From assembly GCA_003248755.1 (NCBI GenBank), contig QFQW01000009.1, positions 1 through 63,210 of the forward strand: a stretch of 63,210 nucleotides of DNA, written 5' to 3'. The DNA is from Chryseobacterium sp. (GTDB taxonomy: Bacteria > Bacteroidota > Bacteroidia > Flavobacteriales > Weeksellaceae). A program made the translations under genes and the position numbers. Position 1 is the stretch's first letter. Every line of letters starts with the position of its first letter. This document shows, piece after piece, positions 27,348 to 36,398 of the stretch. Below the pieces are notes generated by a model. That model had not been told where the DNA came from. It searched no databases and saw nothing but the letters and a program-made list of their open reading frames with translations.

Positions 27348-27386
27348 CAAATGTACAAATGCAGTATACAGAATATATTATCTTTG
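27348..27386. promoter_or_regulatory. Divergent -7 boxes for the NAD(P)-binding gene and the HxlR gene
   Basis: Minus-strand TACATTTG (27355-27348) and plus-strand TATCTTTG (27379-27386) are both exact TAnnTTTG matches, 23 bp apart, each 20-35 bp from its gene. The shared 90-bp region would allow HxlR to control both. Confidence 0.55.
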
Positions 27387-27418
27387 TCGAAAATACCACT
27401 ATCTTTTAGGATACTTCT

Positions 27419-27757
27419 ATGAGGAACAAACAAAAGCAAGTACAGCTGAGGGACGTTCAGGATGTGATAGACATTATTGGCGGGCGCTGGCGTGGTGCAA
27501 TTCTCGCAAGTCTTTGCGATAAGGAAAAAAGATTCAATGAGCTCAAACGGGATTTGGGAACCATTACGCCAAGAACGCTCACCAAAGAACTAAAATATCT
27601 CGAAATGAATAAACTGCTTGTCCGCCAGGTGGATGAAGCTAATCCTACAATGGTGCGCTACATTCTGACAGAACACGGACATTCTCTGGAGCCTCTTATC
27701 GGGCAGATTGTTGCCTGGGGACAGAAGCACAGAAATGTTGTATTATCTTCCGAATGA
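27419..27757 (+). CDS. HxlR-family winged-helix transcriptional regulator
   Basis: A 112-residue DNA-binding protein with the HxlR core: VIDIIGGRWRGAILASLC, then RFNELKRDLGTITPRTLTKELKYLE (recognition helix region) and the wing TMVRYILTEHGHSL. It acts as a dimer in the cytoplasm and often responds to electrophiles or quinones. The single cysteine is Cys33, just after the first helices. It is divergent from the NAD(P)-binding protein gene and probably controls it. Confidence 0.92.
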   Translation: MRNKQKQVQLRDVQDVIDIIGGRWRGAILASLCDKEKRFNELKRDLGTITPRTLTKELKYLEMNKLLVRQVDEANPTMVRYILTEHGHSLEPLIGQIVAWGQKHRNVVLSSE

Positions 27758-27861
27758 GTTCTGACATTCATCAACTAGTAAAGTAGATTCCAATACTATT
27801 GGCTTGAAAAGAAATAGACCGTTCTGTACAGATACCGCTCCTAAAGTAATGTAGAGGTTCT

Positions 27862-30627
27862 TCACTCCTCCTCCACACTTTTCCTAAATACATTAGGGGA
27901 CATACCGAACTTATTTTTAAAAACAGTAGAGAAATAATTCGGGGACGAGAAACCTGTTTTGTATGCAATTTCGGAAATGGTCAATCCGGGGTTTTGCAGC
28001 ATCGATTTTGCCTGTTCCAAGCGGATATTGTTGATGTAGTCGCTTACGTTCACATCAAACATAGCTTTGATTTTCCTGTAGAGCTGGATTCTCGAAATAT
28101 TAAGCAGGTCGGCAAGGTTTTCCACGGAAAAATCGGGATTGTCGATATTGGTCTGGATGATTTGGTTGAGTTTGTTCACAAACGTCTGCTCCATGTTTCC
28201 GAACGACCTGCTGTCCACAATTCTACCAATGTTGTTGGTGTAGTAATAGCGCAGCTTTTCGCGATTATAAAGCAATGCACGAAGTGATTGGGTAAGAATC
28301 GGATAGCTGAACGGCTTGGTGAGATAAAGATCTACACCGGATTTAAGTCCCTGGAGATAAGATTCTTTATTGTCCAAAGCAGTGAGCAGAATGACAGGAA
28401 TATGAGACGTTCTGAGGTCATTTTTCAGGATTTCGCAGATTTCAAATCCATTTTTACCGGGAAGATTGACATCGCAAACAATGATATCGGGAATCTCGTT
28501 CAGTGCTTTGTCAATAGCATCTGTACCGTCCGAAACCATTACCTCGAACTCGTTTTTCAGCTTATTGCTGAGGAAAAGTGACAAATCCGGATTATCCTCC
28601 ACCAAAAGCAGTGAATAACGTTCGACCGAATTGTCCTGATTATGCGGAAGATTGCCTTCATCAGCTCCTTCAAAAACCGCATTTTCCGCAAGTGTTCCGG
28701 CATCCGTCACGCTGGGCTCCTTTATCATCTGGTCTTCGTTGAAATGCTTGTTTCCTTTATATAAGCTGATGATAAATTCCGTTCCCTGAAAGGAGCTGAC
28801 CTCGATTTTACCCAGGTGAAGTTCCACAAACTGACGGCTGAGATGAAGCCCGATTCCGGAGCTGTTTTTCCGGTTGTTGGAGCCTTTGAAATAAGCCTCG
28901 AAGACTTTGCTGATTTCTTTCTCCGGGATTCCGATGCCGTTGTCTTTGAAGCTGATAACAGCCTGATTCCCTTTTTCCTGAATCGTAATTTCGATTTTTC
29001 CATTATCCGGGGTGAATTTGAAGGCATTCGACAGTAGATTAAAATAAACCTTGTCCATCAGGTTCCGGTCGATGTAAAGTTCCAGGTTTTTGTTGGTACA
29101 ATGAATTTCAAATTTAATATTCCGTTTTTTGGCTTCATTTTCAAAATCCCTGAAAATCCCGTATGTAAAATCGTAAATATTGGTTTTGGACACCCGGAGA
29201 TTGAAGGTTTTATTCTCAATTTTCCTGAAATCCAGAAGATTATCTACCAGCCTGAGCAGCCGGTTTGAATTTTTATTAATCAGTTCCAGCTCGTAAGACG
29301 GCTTTGTACCTTTACTTTTAAAAGTATCTTTCAATGATTCTAAAGAGCTCATAATGAGCGTTATCGGCGTTTTGAATTCGTGAGATAGGCCGGTAAAAAA
29401 GTTCACTCTTGCTTCATTACTCTCCTTGAGCTCGTTGGCAATGGTTTCAATCTGATTTCGCTGAATTGTCACACGTTCGTTGGTAAGAGTAAGCTGTTTA
29501 TTTTTAATTTTAATGGCATAAATCAGATAAATAGCATAAGCAACCAAGCAAAACATCAGAATCAAAAGCACAACAGACCATCGGAACAGCTCTTTTTGGG
29601 AAGAATAGAGTTCGGTTTGCTTTTTTACAGCATTTACCTGATTTTCAATAACACCCTGCTGCTCGATAATTTTGTCGAACTGGTTACGCATAATTTCCGC
29701 ATTCAGCCTGTCTATAATAGTGGTGCTGAGTTTGATTCGTTTTGGCGGCATTTGCCCGTTGTATATTTTTATAGCCGTTTCAATGGCTTCCGTTCCTCCG
29801 GTCGGATAAAGCAAAGTTGCATTCAATTTACCGTCTAAAACCATCTGGATTCCGCCGTCTTTGGTGTTGAGTCCATCCACCCCAATGAATTTAATTTGGT
29901 TTTCCAGACCTGCGTTTCTCGCTACCTGCCAAGCCTGGGCAGCAAGCTCATCATTGAAAGCAAAAACATACAGGCTCTGGTTTCCCAATGAATCCAGCGT
30001 TTTTCTGAATGCTTCAGCCGGAAGACCTTTGAAGGTTTTTATCAATTCAGTAGCGGGATTGTTTTTGATAGTCTGTTGGAAACCCAGGCTTCTTTCCACA
30101 GTAGGGGAAGAATTGTCATCGCCTTTTATTTCAAGGATTTTTTTTAAATTTTTAGAATCCGAGATAATATATTGTGCAGCTTCTTTGCCAATCTCCACAT
30201 TATCGGCTCCGATATAAGTGGCATATTTATCGGAATTGATTTTCCTGTCGACTAAAATTATTGGGATTCTTTTTGCAGCCGCCTTTTCTACAACAGCAAC
30301 CAATGAATTAGGGTCAATAGGAGAAATGATGATGATATCAGCTTTTTCATCTATCATCTTTTGAATATCCCGAATCTGCTTCTGAACCGAACCTTCTGCT
30401 TTGCTGATATTCAATTCCACCTCAGAATGCAAAGATGCCTGAATCTCCATGGCATGATTCATCGACTGTCGCCAGGGGTGATTGCCCAAACCCTGAGAAA
30501 ACCCTATTTTGATTTTGTCAGATTTCCCTTTATAATCTTTACAAGCTGATGCAGCCATCAGCAACAAAAATAAAATTGCGCAAACCCTACAAACAGCCAA
30601 TACGTTAAAAACTTTTTTCGTGGACAT
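27862..30627 (-). CDS. Hybrid two-component system regulator with periplasmic sugar-binding sensor (fructose/levan sensor)
   Basis: A 921-residue single-chain sensor-regulator. In order: N-terminal membrane segment; periplasmic LacI/ribose-binding-type domain (about 35-320, with DIIIISPIDPNSLVAVVEKA, VFAFNDELAAQAW and FIGVDGLNTKDG); membrane helix (about 345-370); coiled linker; histidine kinase with LSHEFKTP as phosphorylation site and NLLSNAFKFTP/GIGIPEKE/GIGLHLSRQ as ATP-binding boxes; receiver domain with DVNLPG and YLTKPF; AraC-type DNA-binding domain at the end (IAYKTGFSSPNYFSTVFKNKFG). This architecture matches the fructose-sensing regulator of the B. thetaiotaomicron levan locus. It controls, by inference, the levan operon and the divergent T9SS gene at 30959. 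Confidence 0.93.
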   Translation of the reverse strand: MSTKKVFNVLAVCRVCAILFLLLMAASACKDYKGKSDKIKIGFSQGLGNHPWRQSMNHAMEIQASLHSEVELNISKAEGSVQKQIRDIQKMIDEKADIIIISPIDPNSLVAVVEKAAAKRIPIILVDRKINSDKYATYIGADNVEIGKEAAQYIISDSKNLKKILEIKGDDNSSPTVERSLGFQQTIKNNPATELIKTFKGLPAEAFRKTLDSLGNQSLYVFAFNDELAAQAWQVARNAGLENQIKFIGVDGLNTKDGGIQMVLDGKLNATLLYPTGGTEAIETAIKIYNGQMPPKRIKLSTTIIDRLNAEIMRNQFDKIIEQQGVIENQVNAVKKQTELYSSQKELFRWSVVLLILMFCLVAYAIYLIYAIKIKNKQLTLTNERVTIQRNQIETIANELKESNEARVNFFTGLSHEFKTPITLIMSSLESLKDTFKSKGTKPSYELELINKNSNRLLRLVDNLLDFRKIENKTFNLRVSKTNIYDFTYGIFRDFENEAKKRNIKFEIHCTNKNLELYIDRNLMDKVYFNLLSNAFKFTPDNGKIEITIQEKGNQAVISFKDNGIGIPEKEISKVFEAYFKGSNNRKNSSGIGLHLSRQFVELHLGKIEVSSFQGTEFIISLYKGNKHFNEDQMIKEPSVTDAGTLAENAVFEGADEGNLPHNQDNSVERYSLLLVEDNPDLSLFLSNKLKNEFEVMVSDGTDAIDKALNEIPDIIVCDVNLPGKNGFEICEILKNDLRTSHIPVILLTALDNKESYLQGLKSGVDLYLTKPFSYPILTQSLRALLYNREKLRYYYTNNIGRIVDSRSFGNMEQTFVNKLNQIIQTNIDNPDFSVENLADLLNISRIQLYRKIKAMFDVNVSDYINNIRLEQAKSMLQNPGLTISEIAYKTGFSSPNYFSTVFKNKFGMSPNVFRKSVEEE

Positions 30628-30725
30628 ATTAACACAATATTAATAAAGATGTTTCATATCCGCAATTTTTGGTTATGCTATTTTTTGTCAATAGGATGTC
30701 AGGTTCTCTGGATTTTAAAATACAG

Positions 30726-30759
30726 ATGTTACAATTTCATAAGTCCTGTAACATTTTTG
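30726..30759 (+). promoter_or_regulatory. Predicted HTCS operator upstream of the T9SS DUF4960-like gene (copy 2)
   Basis: CAATTTCATAA (30732-30742), a 4-nt gap, then TGTAACATTTTTG (30747-30759). It differs from copy 1 by one base in each half and one base of gap. ATGTTACA (30726-30733) and TGTAACAT (30747-30754) also form an inverted repeat. It sits in the divergent region between the regulator and the target gene, 200 bp before the latter. Confidence 0.55.
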
Positions 30760-30897
30760 TAAAACTTAGCGGAATTTCCAGCTAATCATTAATCAAAAAA
30801 ACACCGATTAATAGAGCTTCTGTATAAAAATTCATTTATAAAAACAAAATCAAATCATTTTGAACAATAAGTGAAATGTACAATTCTGCTTTGCCGA

Positions 30898-30905
30898 TAC
30901 ATTTG
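30898..30905 (+). promoter_or_regulatory. -7 box of the T9SS DUF4960-like gene
   Basis: TACATTTG is an exact TAnnTTTG match 53 bp upstream of the start codon. No well-spaced TTTG -33 element is seen, as expected for an activator-dependent promoter. Confidence 0.5.
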
Positions 30906-30958
30906 GATCAGTATGACTGGAAAATCATATCAATAATATTAACCTTAAGTAAAAAATT

Positions 30959-32215
30959 ATGAGAAAACTTTATCTGAGTCTTTTCGCAGGACTAATGTTT
31001 GCGGGAATCGGTGCACAGTCTAAAAAAATTGCCTTCATTGGCCAAGCCGACGTTTATACAAGTAACATCCCGACAGCCAGCGACGGATTAACCTATGATG
31101 ACGACAGGGCGGCAGCGGTCTGGTTTATGGAAACTTTTCTTCCGGCACATTCCGGGAATGTTTCGGGGAATTATTTTTCTTTTCAGGATGTTGCAGAAGG
31201 TGCTGACATTAGCAGCTACGATGTAATCTGGATTCAAAGCGACGGCGCCACTTATACTGAAAGACTGAACGAATGGCCGCGCGGAACGGTAGAAGGAAAC
31301 GGCGATAAACACTGTGTTCTGAGAGAGGAAGGATTCCAGTGGAACGGACAATGCTCGACACTGGAAGATGATTTTATGTGGAAAATCAAGCAATTTTATA
31401 AGTCTGGAAAAAAATTGTTGCTGGGAAATTTTGCGGGAAAAGGGCTTGAAGTTTTTGGTGTATTTGACGGACTTTCCAACCCTTGGGAATACAGACCCAA
31501 TCAATCTTTCGGAGATACGGCAGCCAATCCAGCTAACACAGCAGGAGCCTGGGGAACGAACTGGGGCGGAACAGCAACAACAATTCTTCTGACAGGAATC
31601 AGCACAAATACTGTAAATTGTACCAATACGTCACAAAGCATCGAATTCCTGGGCGCAGGAACGGAAAAGAAAAACAGAGCACTGCAGTATAATCTGAACT
31701 GGGGAAGAATCTTTGATGATGCCGGCGGTGCAAGCTCAACTATCGGGCAGAGACGTCAGGTTTTTAAGAATACGCTGAATGCGGAAATCCTGCTGGAAAA
31801 CTGTGATGGAACTGAAATACAAGCTGCAAGATTCAACCCGAGAAACCCAGGCGACGGAACGGTTATCTGGTATGGCGCAGGTGTTTACGACTGGTATGCG
31901 CCGGGAGGAAGTAATCAAAATGTAAAAAAGCTGACAGAGAATACCCTACTTTATCTTGCCGGAGGAGAATCTATGCTTTCATCAACAGATTCTCAAGGAA
32001 AACAGAAAGTAAGCCTATATCCCAATCCTGTATCAACTATTCTGAATATCCAAGCAGAAGAAAATGTGAACAGTGAAATCTATGACATGAATGGAAGAAA
32101 AATTATATATTCTGAATCCAAAACTATACCGGTTGACAAGCTGGTTCCTGGAAATTATTCTGTGAAGGTAAAGGTCGGAACATCCTATAAAACTCTTAAA
32201 TTCATTAAGAAATAA
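30959..32215 (+). CDS. T9SS-exported homologue of the levan-locus binding protein (DUF4960-like domain plus sorting domain)
   Basis: A 418-residue protein: signal peptide (cleavage near GIGAQS), a globular domain (about 20-330) and a C-terminal T9SS type A sorting domain (about 340-418; SLYPNPVSTILNI, then VKVGTSYKTLKFIKK). The globular domain is related to the C-terminal domain of the SusE-position lipoprotein: both open with AF(I/L)GxA, share F/VSxxDVAxGA and VIW, carry YDWY near the end, and close with NVKKLTENTLLYL against NIKKITENSLNYL. It is divergent from the levan regulator and shares its operator. I infer a second, T9SS-secreted surface fructan-binding protein; no catalytic motif is evident. 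Confidence 0.8.
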   Translation: MRKLYLSLFAGLMFAGIGAQSKKIAFIGQADVYTSNIPTASDGLTYDDDRAAAVWFMETFLPAHSGNVSGNYFSFQDVAEGADISSYDVIWIQSDGATYTERLNEWPRGTVEGNGDKHCVLREEGFQWNGQCSTLEDDFMWKIKQFYKSGKKLLLGNFAGKGLEVFGVFDGLSNPWEYRPNQSFGDTAANPANTAGAWGTNWGGTATTILLTGISTNTVNCTNTSQSIEFLGAGTEKKNRALQYNLNWGRIFDDAGGASSTIGQRRQVFKNTLNAEILLENCDGTEIQAARFNPRNPGDGTVIWYGAGVYDWYAPGGSNQNVKKLTENTLLYLAGGESMLSSTDSQGKQKVSLYPNPVSTILNIQAEENVNSEIYDMNGRKIIYSESKTIPVDKLVPGNYSVKVKVGTSYKTLKFIKK

Positions 32216-32261
32216 CATTGAAAACTTTATCTGAATCTTATTAATATTTTTTTAATTACTG

Positions 32262-32287
32262 ACAGCTTACCTTGATTGGTAAGCTGT
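32262..32287 (+). terminator. Rho-independent terminator of the T9SS DUF4960-like gene
   Basis: Perfect 10-bp stem ACAGCTTACC/GGTAAGCTGT, 6-nt loop, then TTTAAGTTT. It lies 46 bp after the stop. Confidence 0.8.
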
Positions 32288-32456
32288 TTAAGTTTCATCA
32301 TTACAATACAATTTTATTTTAAAAGAAACGGAAAAACCATCTCATACTAGAGATCTAAACTATAAGACGCTACAAATCTAATCGATCTAGTTCATTAAAA
32401 AAATTAGTAGAATAATGGATAAAAAACTTACTATGACACATGGAATATACTGTCTA

Positions 32457-33035
32457 TCAACTTTGCCTGATTCCTGCCAATTTCACTTTATTAAGCCAAA
32501 CTTTACGCTGATCCTCATCGGAGGTTTTAATAATTCCTATATAAGTAACCTTCACCGGTTTTATACCACAAAACTGTAAGACTGATCTCTTAAGCTGATT
32601 TACACTTGGCCTACCGAACATCAACCTGTAATACAAACCAGGCTGGTCTAATGTGGTGATGATATGCGCAGTTTTACCTTTCAGAAGCTTGTCCCACCAA
32701 ACAGAATTTTCTCTGTATTTAAAGGCCTTCCCAGGTAAAAACAACCTGTCAATAAATCCTTTTGTAATTGCAGGCAATCCACCCCACCAAACGGGATGGA
32801 TCCATACAAGATGATCTGCCCAAACAATTTTTTCCCAAGCTTCTACGAGAGCAGATTCCAGTTCCATTATTTTCTGATATCCAAACTGAAGATTAGGATC
32901 AAAGTTCAGTTCCGCAATAATAATTTCCTTTACTTCAGCTCCGGATTCAACAGCACCCTTTCTGTAGGATTCGGCAATTCCAAAATTAAAAGACTCTTTA
33001 TTTGGATGACCATTAATAATCAATATTTTTTTCAT
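32457..33035 (-). CDS. Flavodoxin-fold NAD(P)H oxidoreductase (KefF/MdaB-like)
   Basis: A 192-residue flavodoxin-like quinone reductase. Signatures: the FMN-phosphate loop GHPNKESFNFGIAESY, the hinge motif WADHLVWIHPVWWGGLPAITKGFIDRLF with its flavin-binding WWGG, and VNQLKRSVLQFCG. It reduces quinones or azo/nitro compounds with NAD(P)H in the cytoplasm. It is 58 bp downstream of the HEAT-repeat gene on the same strand; a functional link is not evident. Confidence 0.88.
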   Translation of the reverse strand: MKKILIINGHPNKESFNFGIAESYRKGAVESGAEVKEIIIAELNFDPNLQFGYQKIMELESALVEAWEKIVWADHLVWIHPVWWGGLPAITKGFIDRLFLPGKAFKYRENSVWWDKLLKGKTAHIITTLDQPGLYYRLMFGRPSVNQLKRSVLQFCGIKPVKVTYIGIIKTSDEDQRKVWLNKVKLAGIRQS

Positions 33036-33093
33036 GGTGTTAATTTTATGATCTTAAATTTGTTTTACATACTTTCTCCAAAAGCAAATCTTA

Positions 33094-33699
33094 TCAGTGT
33101 CTTTTAAGAACATAATCATAAGTGAAGGCAATCTTATGATCCTGGAGATTCCATTTTGATGTTTCCATTCTTACAAGCTCTCCATACTTCTTGCTGATAT
33201 CTCTCAACGAATTGCCAACTGACTTTCGGAGGTACTCACTATCGCTGGCTTTATGCCTACTTATGAGGGCAATGGCTATTTCAGGATGCGTTTTAAAATA
33301 AGGTCGTCCCGTCCAGATACGCAGGCCTTCGGTAACCGCACGGCAGACATTGGGATGTTCATCACTGAGCCATGCTTTGATCTCAGGAAGTGAATGCTCA
33401 TAACCATTATCTTTACAATATTGATCAAATGCTTTTGCAATGATTTCCTGCACCTGCCAGCTTTCATCTGAACGTGCAGCATTCTTTAGTAAAAGAAGCA
33501 CTGCACTGTCTCTGGCCGCAATAAAGCCCAGAATAAAGATAGCACAGCACCGTATCTGGTAAAACTCACTTCGAAGCATATCGACAGCTGTAGTTTTTGA
33601 CTCCGATAATGTCTTATTATCGATTATTTTTTTTGCCTCCAATTCAAACGGTTTGAAACCATTCTGTACTGCTGTGAGTTTCTGTAGAAGATCATTCAT
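33094..33699 (-). CDS. HEAT-repeat protein related to DNA alkylation repair (AlkD/AlkC-like)
   Basis: A 201-residue all-helical protein with HEAT-like units (SEFYQIRCCAIFILGFIA, ESWQVQEIIAKAFDQYC, EHPNVCRAVTEGLRIWTG, EYLRKSVGNSLRDISKKYG). The WQVQEIIAKAFD and VGNSLRDISK segments are typical of proteins annotated as DNA alkylation repair. It would bind damaged DNA if so; the catalytic aspartate of AlkD is not clearly identified. An 8-bp tandem repeat abuts its start codon. Confidence 0.7.
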   Translation of the reverse strand: MNDLLQKLTAVQNGFKPFELEAKKIIDNKTLSESKTTAVDMLRSEFYQIRCCAIFILGFIAARDSAVLLLLKNAARSDESWQVQEIIAKAFDQYCKDNGYEHSLPEIKAWLSDEHPNVCRAVTEGLRIWTGRPYFKTHPEIAIALISRHKASDSEYLRKSVGNSLRDISKKYGELVRMETSKWNLQDHKIAFTYDYVLKRH

Positions 33700-33727
33700 T
33701 ATTTGCTTATTTGCTTATTTGCTTATG
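33700..33727 (-). repeat. 8-bp tandem repeat directly before a start codon
   Basis: On the minus strand AAGCAAAT occurs three times head-to-tail and runs straight into the ATG at 33699. Gain or loss of a unit would change the leader length but not the coding frame. Confidence 0.6.
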
Positions 33728-34472
33728 CAATTTACAACTATTAAGATATTTTAGAAAAGTATCTTTTTGAACTGTACAAGCAAGTAAATTGAACCATATG
33801 TATGTAGATGCCAAAAAAAATTCGGAAAGACACTACAGACGGATTTTATACATCAAACCTATGAACTGCCCTGAGAAGTTATGTGACTTCTGGGAGCGTT
33901 TCATTATAGCGTAAAATGAGTAATCGATATACTCTTAGTTGCCCGTACAGTGAATTAAGTAAGAATGCTATAAGGAGTTTTTAATAAAACCGAGCCTGTA
34001 TACCTCTCTGGTATTAATGCTCAGAACTAAAAAACTACTGAAAATTTCTTTCTCAATGTTGAAAGAAGATATCTTTTCTATAGGAACTTCTAGCACAGGT
34101 CCACGATGATACAACCACCAAATAATTGTACCTGATCGATAGAATAGTTTCCGAAATATCCATTTTAAAATATCTCAATAACGAAAGCCTGTGTAAAAGG
34201 AATAATATTGCGCAAAAAATGAAGACTCTATTATTTTCAATAAGAAGGACAGGGACTTAAAAGCTCCTGCCCCTTTTTCTACCAAAACCCTTAAAACATA
34301 TGTACTATTTCTTGAATTTTGATAAGATTCTTAACAAATCTGATTGTTGCTAATGATTAGAATAACTTTTTCACGGTTTTGTTTGTATAGCTTATTTCTA
34401 TCCAAAGATGGTATTTTAATCAGACAAAAATGCTACACATTTCTGAAATAGATTTACATATATCACACTTTT
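33728..34472. other. 745-bp intergenic region, no gene recognised
   Basis: Both strands are broken by frequent stops. Short stretches read like protein (for example around 33988-34110 on the plus strand), so it may hold a heavily decayed gene, but I cannot name one. An imperfect hairpin near 34235-34280 with a T-run on the plus side resembles a terminator without an obvious gene. Confidence 0.4.
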
Positions 34473-35033
34473 TTATAAGTCTTCTAAATTTTTCAGGCGT
34501 TTTTGCTTCAGTTGTTTGTAGAAAGAAGGCGAAAGTCCCGTTATTTTTTTAAACTGATTGGAAAGATGCCCAACACTGCTGTAATTGAGTTTATAAGAGA
34601 TTTCGGTAAGATTAAGTTCATCATACAAAAGAAGTTCTTTCGCTTTTTCTACTTTATTAATGATTATAAATTGCTGCAAAGTCATTCCTTTCACTTCGGA
34701 AAATGTATTGGCAAGGTAAGTATAGTCATAACCAAGCTTTTGACTGATATAATCTGAGAAATTTTCTTTCGGAAGAGATTCGGAATAATGGATCATTTCT
34801 GTAACTGCATTTTTTATTTTTTCGATCAGAATGCTTTTTTTATCGTCCAATAACTCAAGTCCGGTTTTGAGAAGATTTTCTTTTAACAATTGTCGCTGTT
34901 CATCCGTAATATCATCCAATATTTCTACAAGTCCCAGGTCTACTACGGCATTTCTGATATTCAGTTTTTCAAGCTCCTGATGAACCACCATTTTGCAGCG
35001 CAGGCTTACCATATATTTTATATATAACTTCAT
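34473..35033 (-). CDS. AraC-family transcriptional regulator, short form
   Basis: A 186-residue protein whose C-terminal third is an AraC-type helix-turn-helix domain (VEKAKELLLYDELNLTEISY, then LNYSSVGHLSNQFKKITGLSPSFYK). The N-terminal part, starting MKLYIKYMVSLRC, matches the small regulator type common in Bacteroidota that lacks a cupin sensor domain. It is divergent from the small basic gene and GH130/GT4 genes, with 166 bp between, and is their likely local regulator. Confidence 0.87.
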   Translation of the reverse strand: MKLYIKYMVSLRCKMVVHQELEKLNIRNAVVDLGLVEILDDITDEQRQLLKENLLKTGLELLDDKKSILIEKIKNAVTEMIHYSESLPKENFSDYISQKLGYDYTYLANTFSEVKGMTLQQFIIINKVEKAKELLLYDELNLTEISYKLNYSSVGHLSNQFKKITGLSPSFYKQLKQKRLKNLEDL

Positions 35034-35199
35034 AATCCTTACCGTATTTAGAGTTTGTCAATCGATATGTTGACAGCCACTCTTTCAAAGTTAATCCTTT
35101 AAATTCTAATATCTATGATTTATGTAACAAATTGAAAGACTATTACAAACCTTTCTTTTTTTAATATATTACCTTTACATACAATAAAAATATTTTAAA

Positions 35200-35337
35200 A
35201 TGTCAAAAGAAAAGGATACAAAGAAAAAAACAGATAAAACACCTGCCGCAAAATCACTGAAAGAAAAACGGGAGACAAACAAAATAAAAGGAAAGACAAA
35301 GAAAATGAAAGTCGCAACGCAACAAACTAGATGGTAG
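35200..35337 (+). CDS. Very small lysine-rich protein, overlapping the GH130 gene
   Basis: A 45-residue frame, MSKEKDTKKKTDKTPAAK at the start and QQTRW at the end, with about one third lysine or arginine and no hydrophobic core. It is preceded by an A-rich leader typical of this phylum and its stop codon (35335-35337) overlaps the ATG of the GH130 gene (35331) by 7 bp, which suggests translational coupling. It may bind nucleic acid or be disordered; no function is assigned. Reality as a gene is supported by the overlap and position after the divergent AraC gene. Confidence 0.6.
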   Translation: MSKEKDTKKKTDKTPAAKSLKEKRETNKIKGKTKKMKVATQQTRW

Positions 35338-36359
35338 AGATAAAAAAAGAAGGAATTATACTCAGAAAAACCGACTTAAGTTTTGAAAACGAAGGAGTTC
35401 TTAATCCTGCTGTTATTAAAGTGAATGACAAAATACATTTGTTTTACCGCGCTGTTGCCAAAGGTAATTTTTCAACTGTCGGACATTGTATATTGTCAGA
35501 TCCGCTTACGGTAGAAAAACGGTCAGATTCACCCATCATTGTTCCTGAATCTGAATACGAAAAACACGGTGTAGAAGATCCCAGAATTGTAAAAATAGAT
35601 GATTTATTTTATCTCACCTGCACAAGTTACGACGGCACCAATGCTTTAGGAACATTAATGACTTCAAAAGATCTTAAATACTTTAAAAACAAAGAAATTA
35701 TTGTTCCGAAAATTTCTTATGAAGAGTTTAAGCTTTTATCAGAATTAGAGGGTTTAATACCGGATAAATATAGAAGATACAACGAATTTCAAATTAGTCA
35801 TATTGACGATGATTCTGTATTTTTATGGGATAAAAATCTGATTTTCTTCCCAAGAAAAATAAACGATAAATTTTATTTCCTCCACAGAATAAGACCTGAC
35901 ATTCAGATTGTGAGCGTAAAAAATATCGAAGATCTGAATTCTGATTTCTGGCAGGATTACTTTTCACATTTCAAAGACCACATTCTCTTATCACCGAAAT
36001 ACAATCACGAATCAAGTTATATCGGAGGCGGATGTCCGCCAATGGAAACAGAATACGGCTGGTTAACGATTTATCACGGGGTTTATGATACCGTTAACGG
36101 TTATGTTTACAACGCCTGTGCAGCTTTATTAGACCTTGAAAATCCGGAAAAAGAAATTTCCCGACTTCCCTATCCGCTTTTCAAACCCGAAGAAGAATGG
36201 GAGCTAAAGGGTGAAGTTAACAATGTCTGTTTCCCGACAGGAACCATTGTAGAAAATGATAGACTGTATATCTATTATGGAGCTGCCGACGAAAGGATAG
36301 CCGTTGCATCACTCAGTATTTCAAAATTATTGAAAGAGTTGATGACATATGCAGTATAA
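35331..36359 (+). CDS. GH130-family glycoside phosphorylase/hydrolase
   Basis: A 342-residue five-bladed propeller enzyme. The GH130 hallmark GVEDPR (residues 80-85) follows a conserved NPAVIKVNDKIHLFYRAV block; later blocks are YIGGGCPP and FPTGTIV. Family members phosphorolyse or hydrolyse beta-mannosides in the cytoplasm. The start overlaps the end of the small basic gene and the stop is 39 bp before the GT4 fusion gene, so these three form an operon. The exact mannoside and whether it runs in the synthetic direction are unknown. Confidence 0.87.
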   Translation: MVEIKKEGIILRKTDLSFENEGVLNPAVIKVNDKIHLFYRAVAKGNFSTVGHCILSDPLTVEKRSDSPIIVPESEYEKHGVEDPRIVKIDDLFYLTCTSYDGTNALGTLMTSKDLKYFKNKEIIVPKISYEEFKLLSELEGLIPDKYRRYNEFQISHIDDDSVFLWDKNLIFFPRKINDKFYFLHRIRPDIQIVSVKNIEDLNSDFWQDYFSHFKDHILLSPKYNHESSYIGGGCPPMETEYGWLTIYHGVYDTVNGYVYNACAALLDLENPEKEISRLPYPLFKPEEEWELKGEVNNVCFPTGTIVENDRLYIYYGAADERIAVASLSISKLLKELMTYAV

Positions 36360-36398
36360 AGAGGATTAGGCAGTATATTGATAAAAAAAGAAATTAAA

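Noticed and set aside
34235..34280. Terminator-like hairpin in the 33728-34472 gap
   Set aside because: The stem is interrupted and no plus-strand gene ends there, so it is not listed as a terminator.
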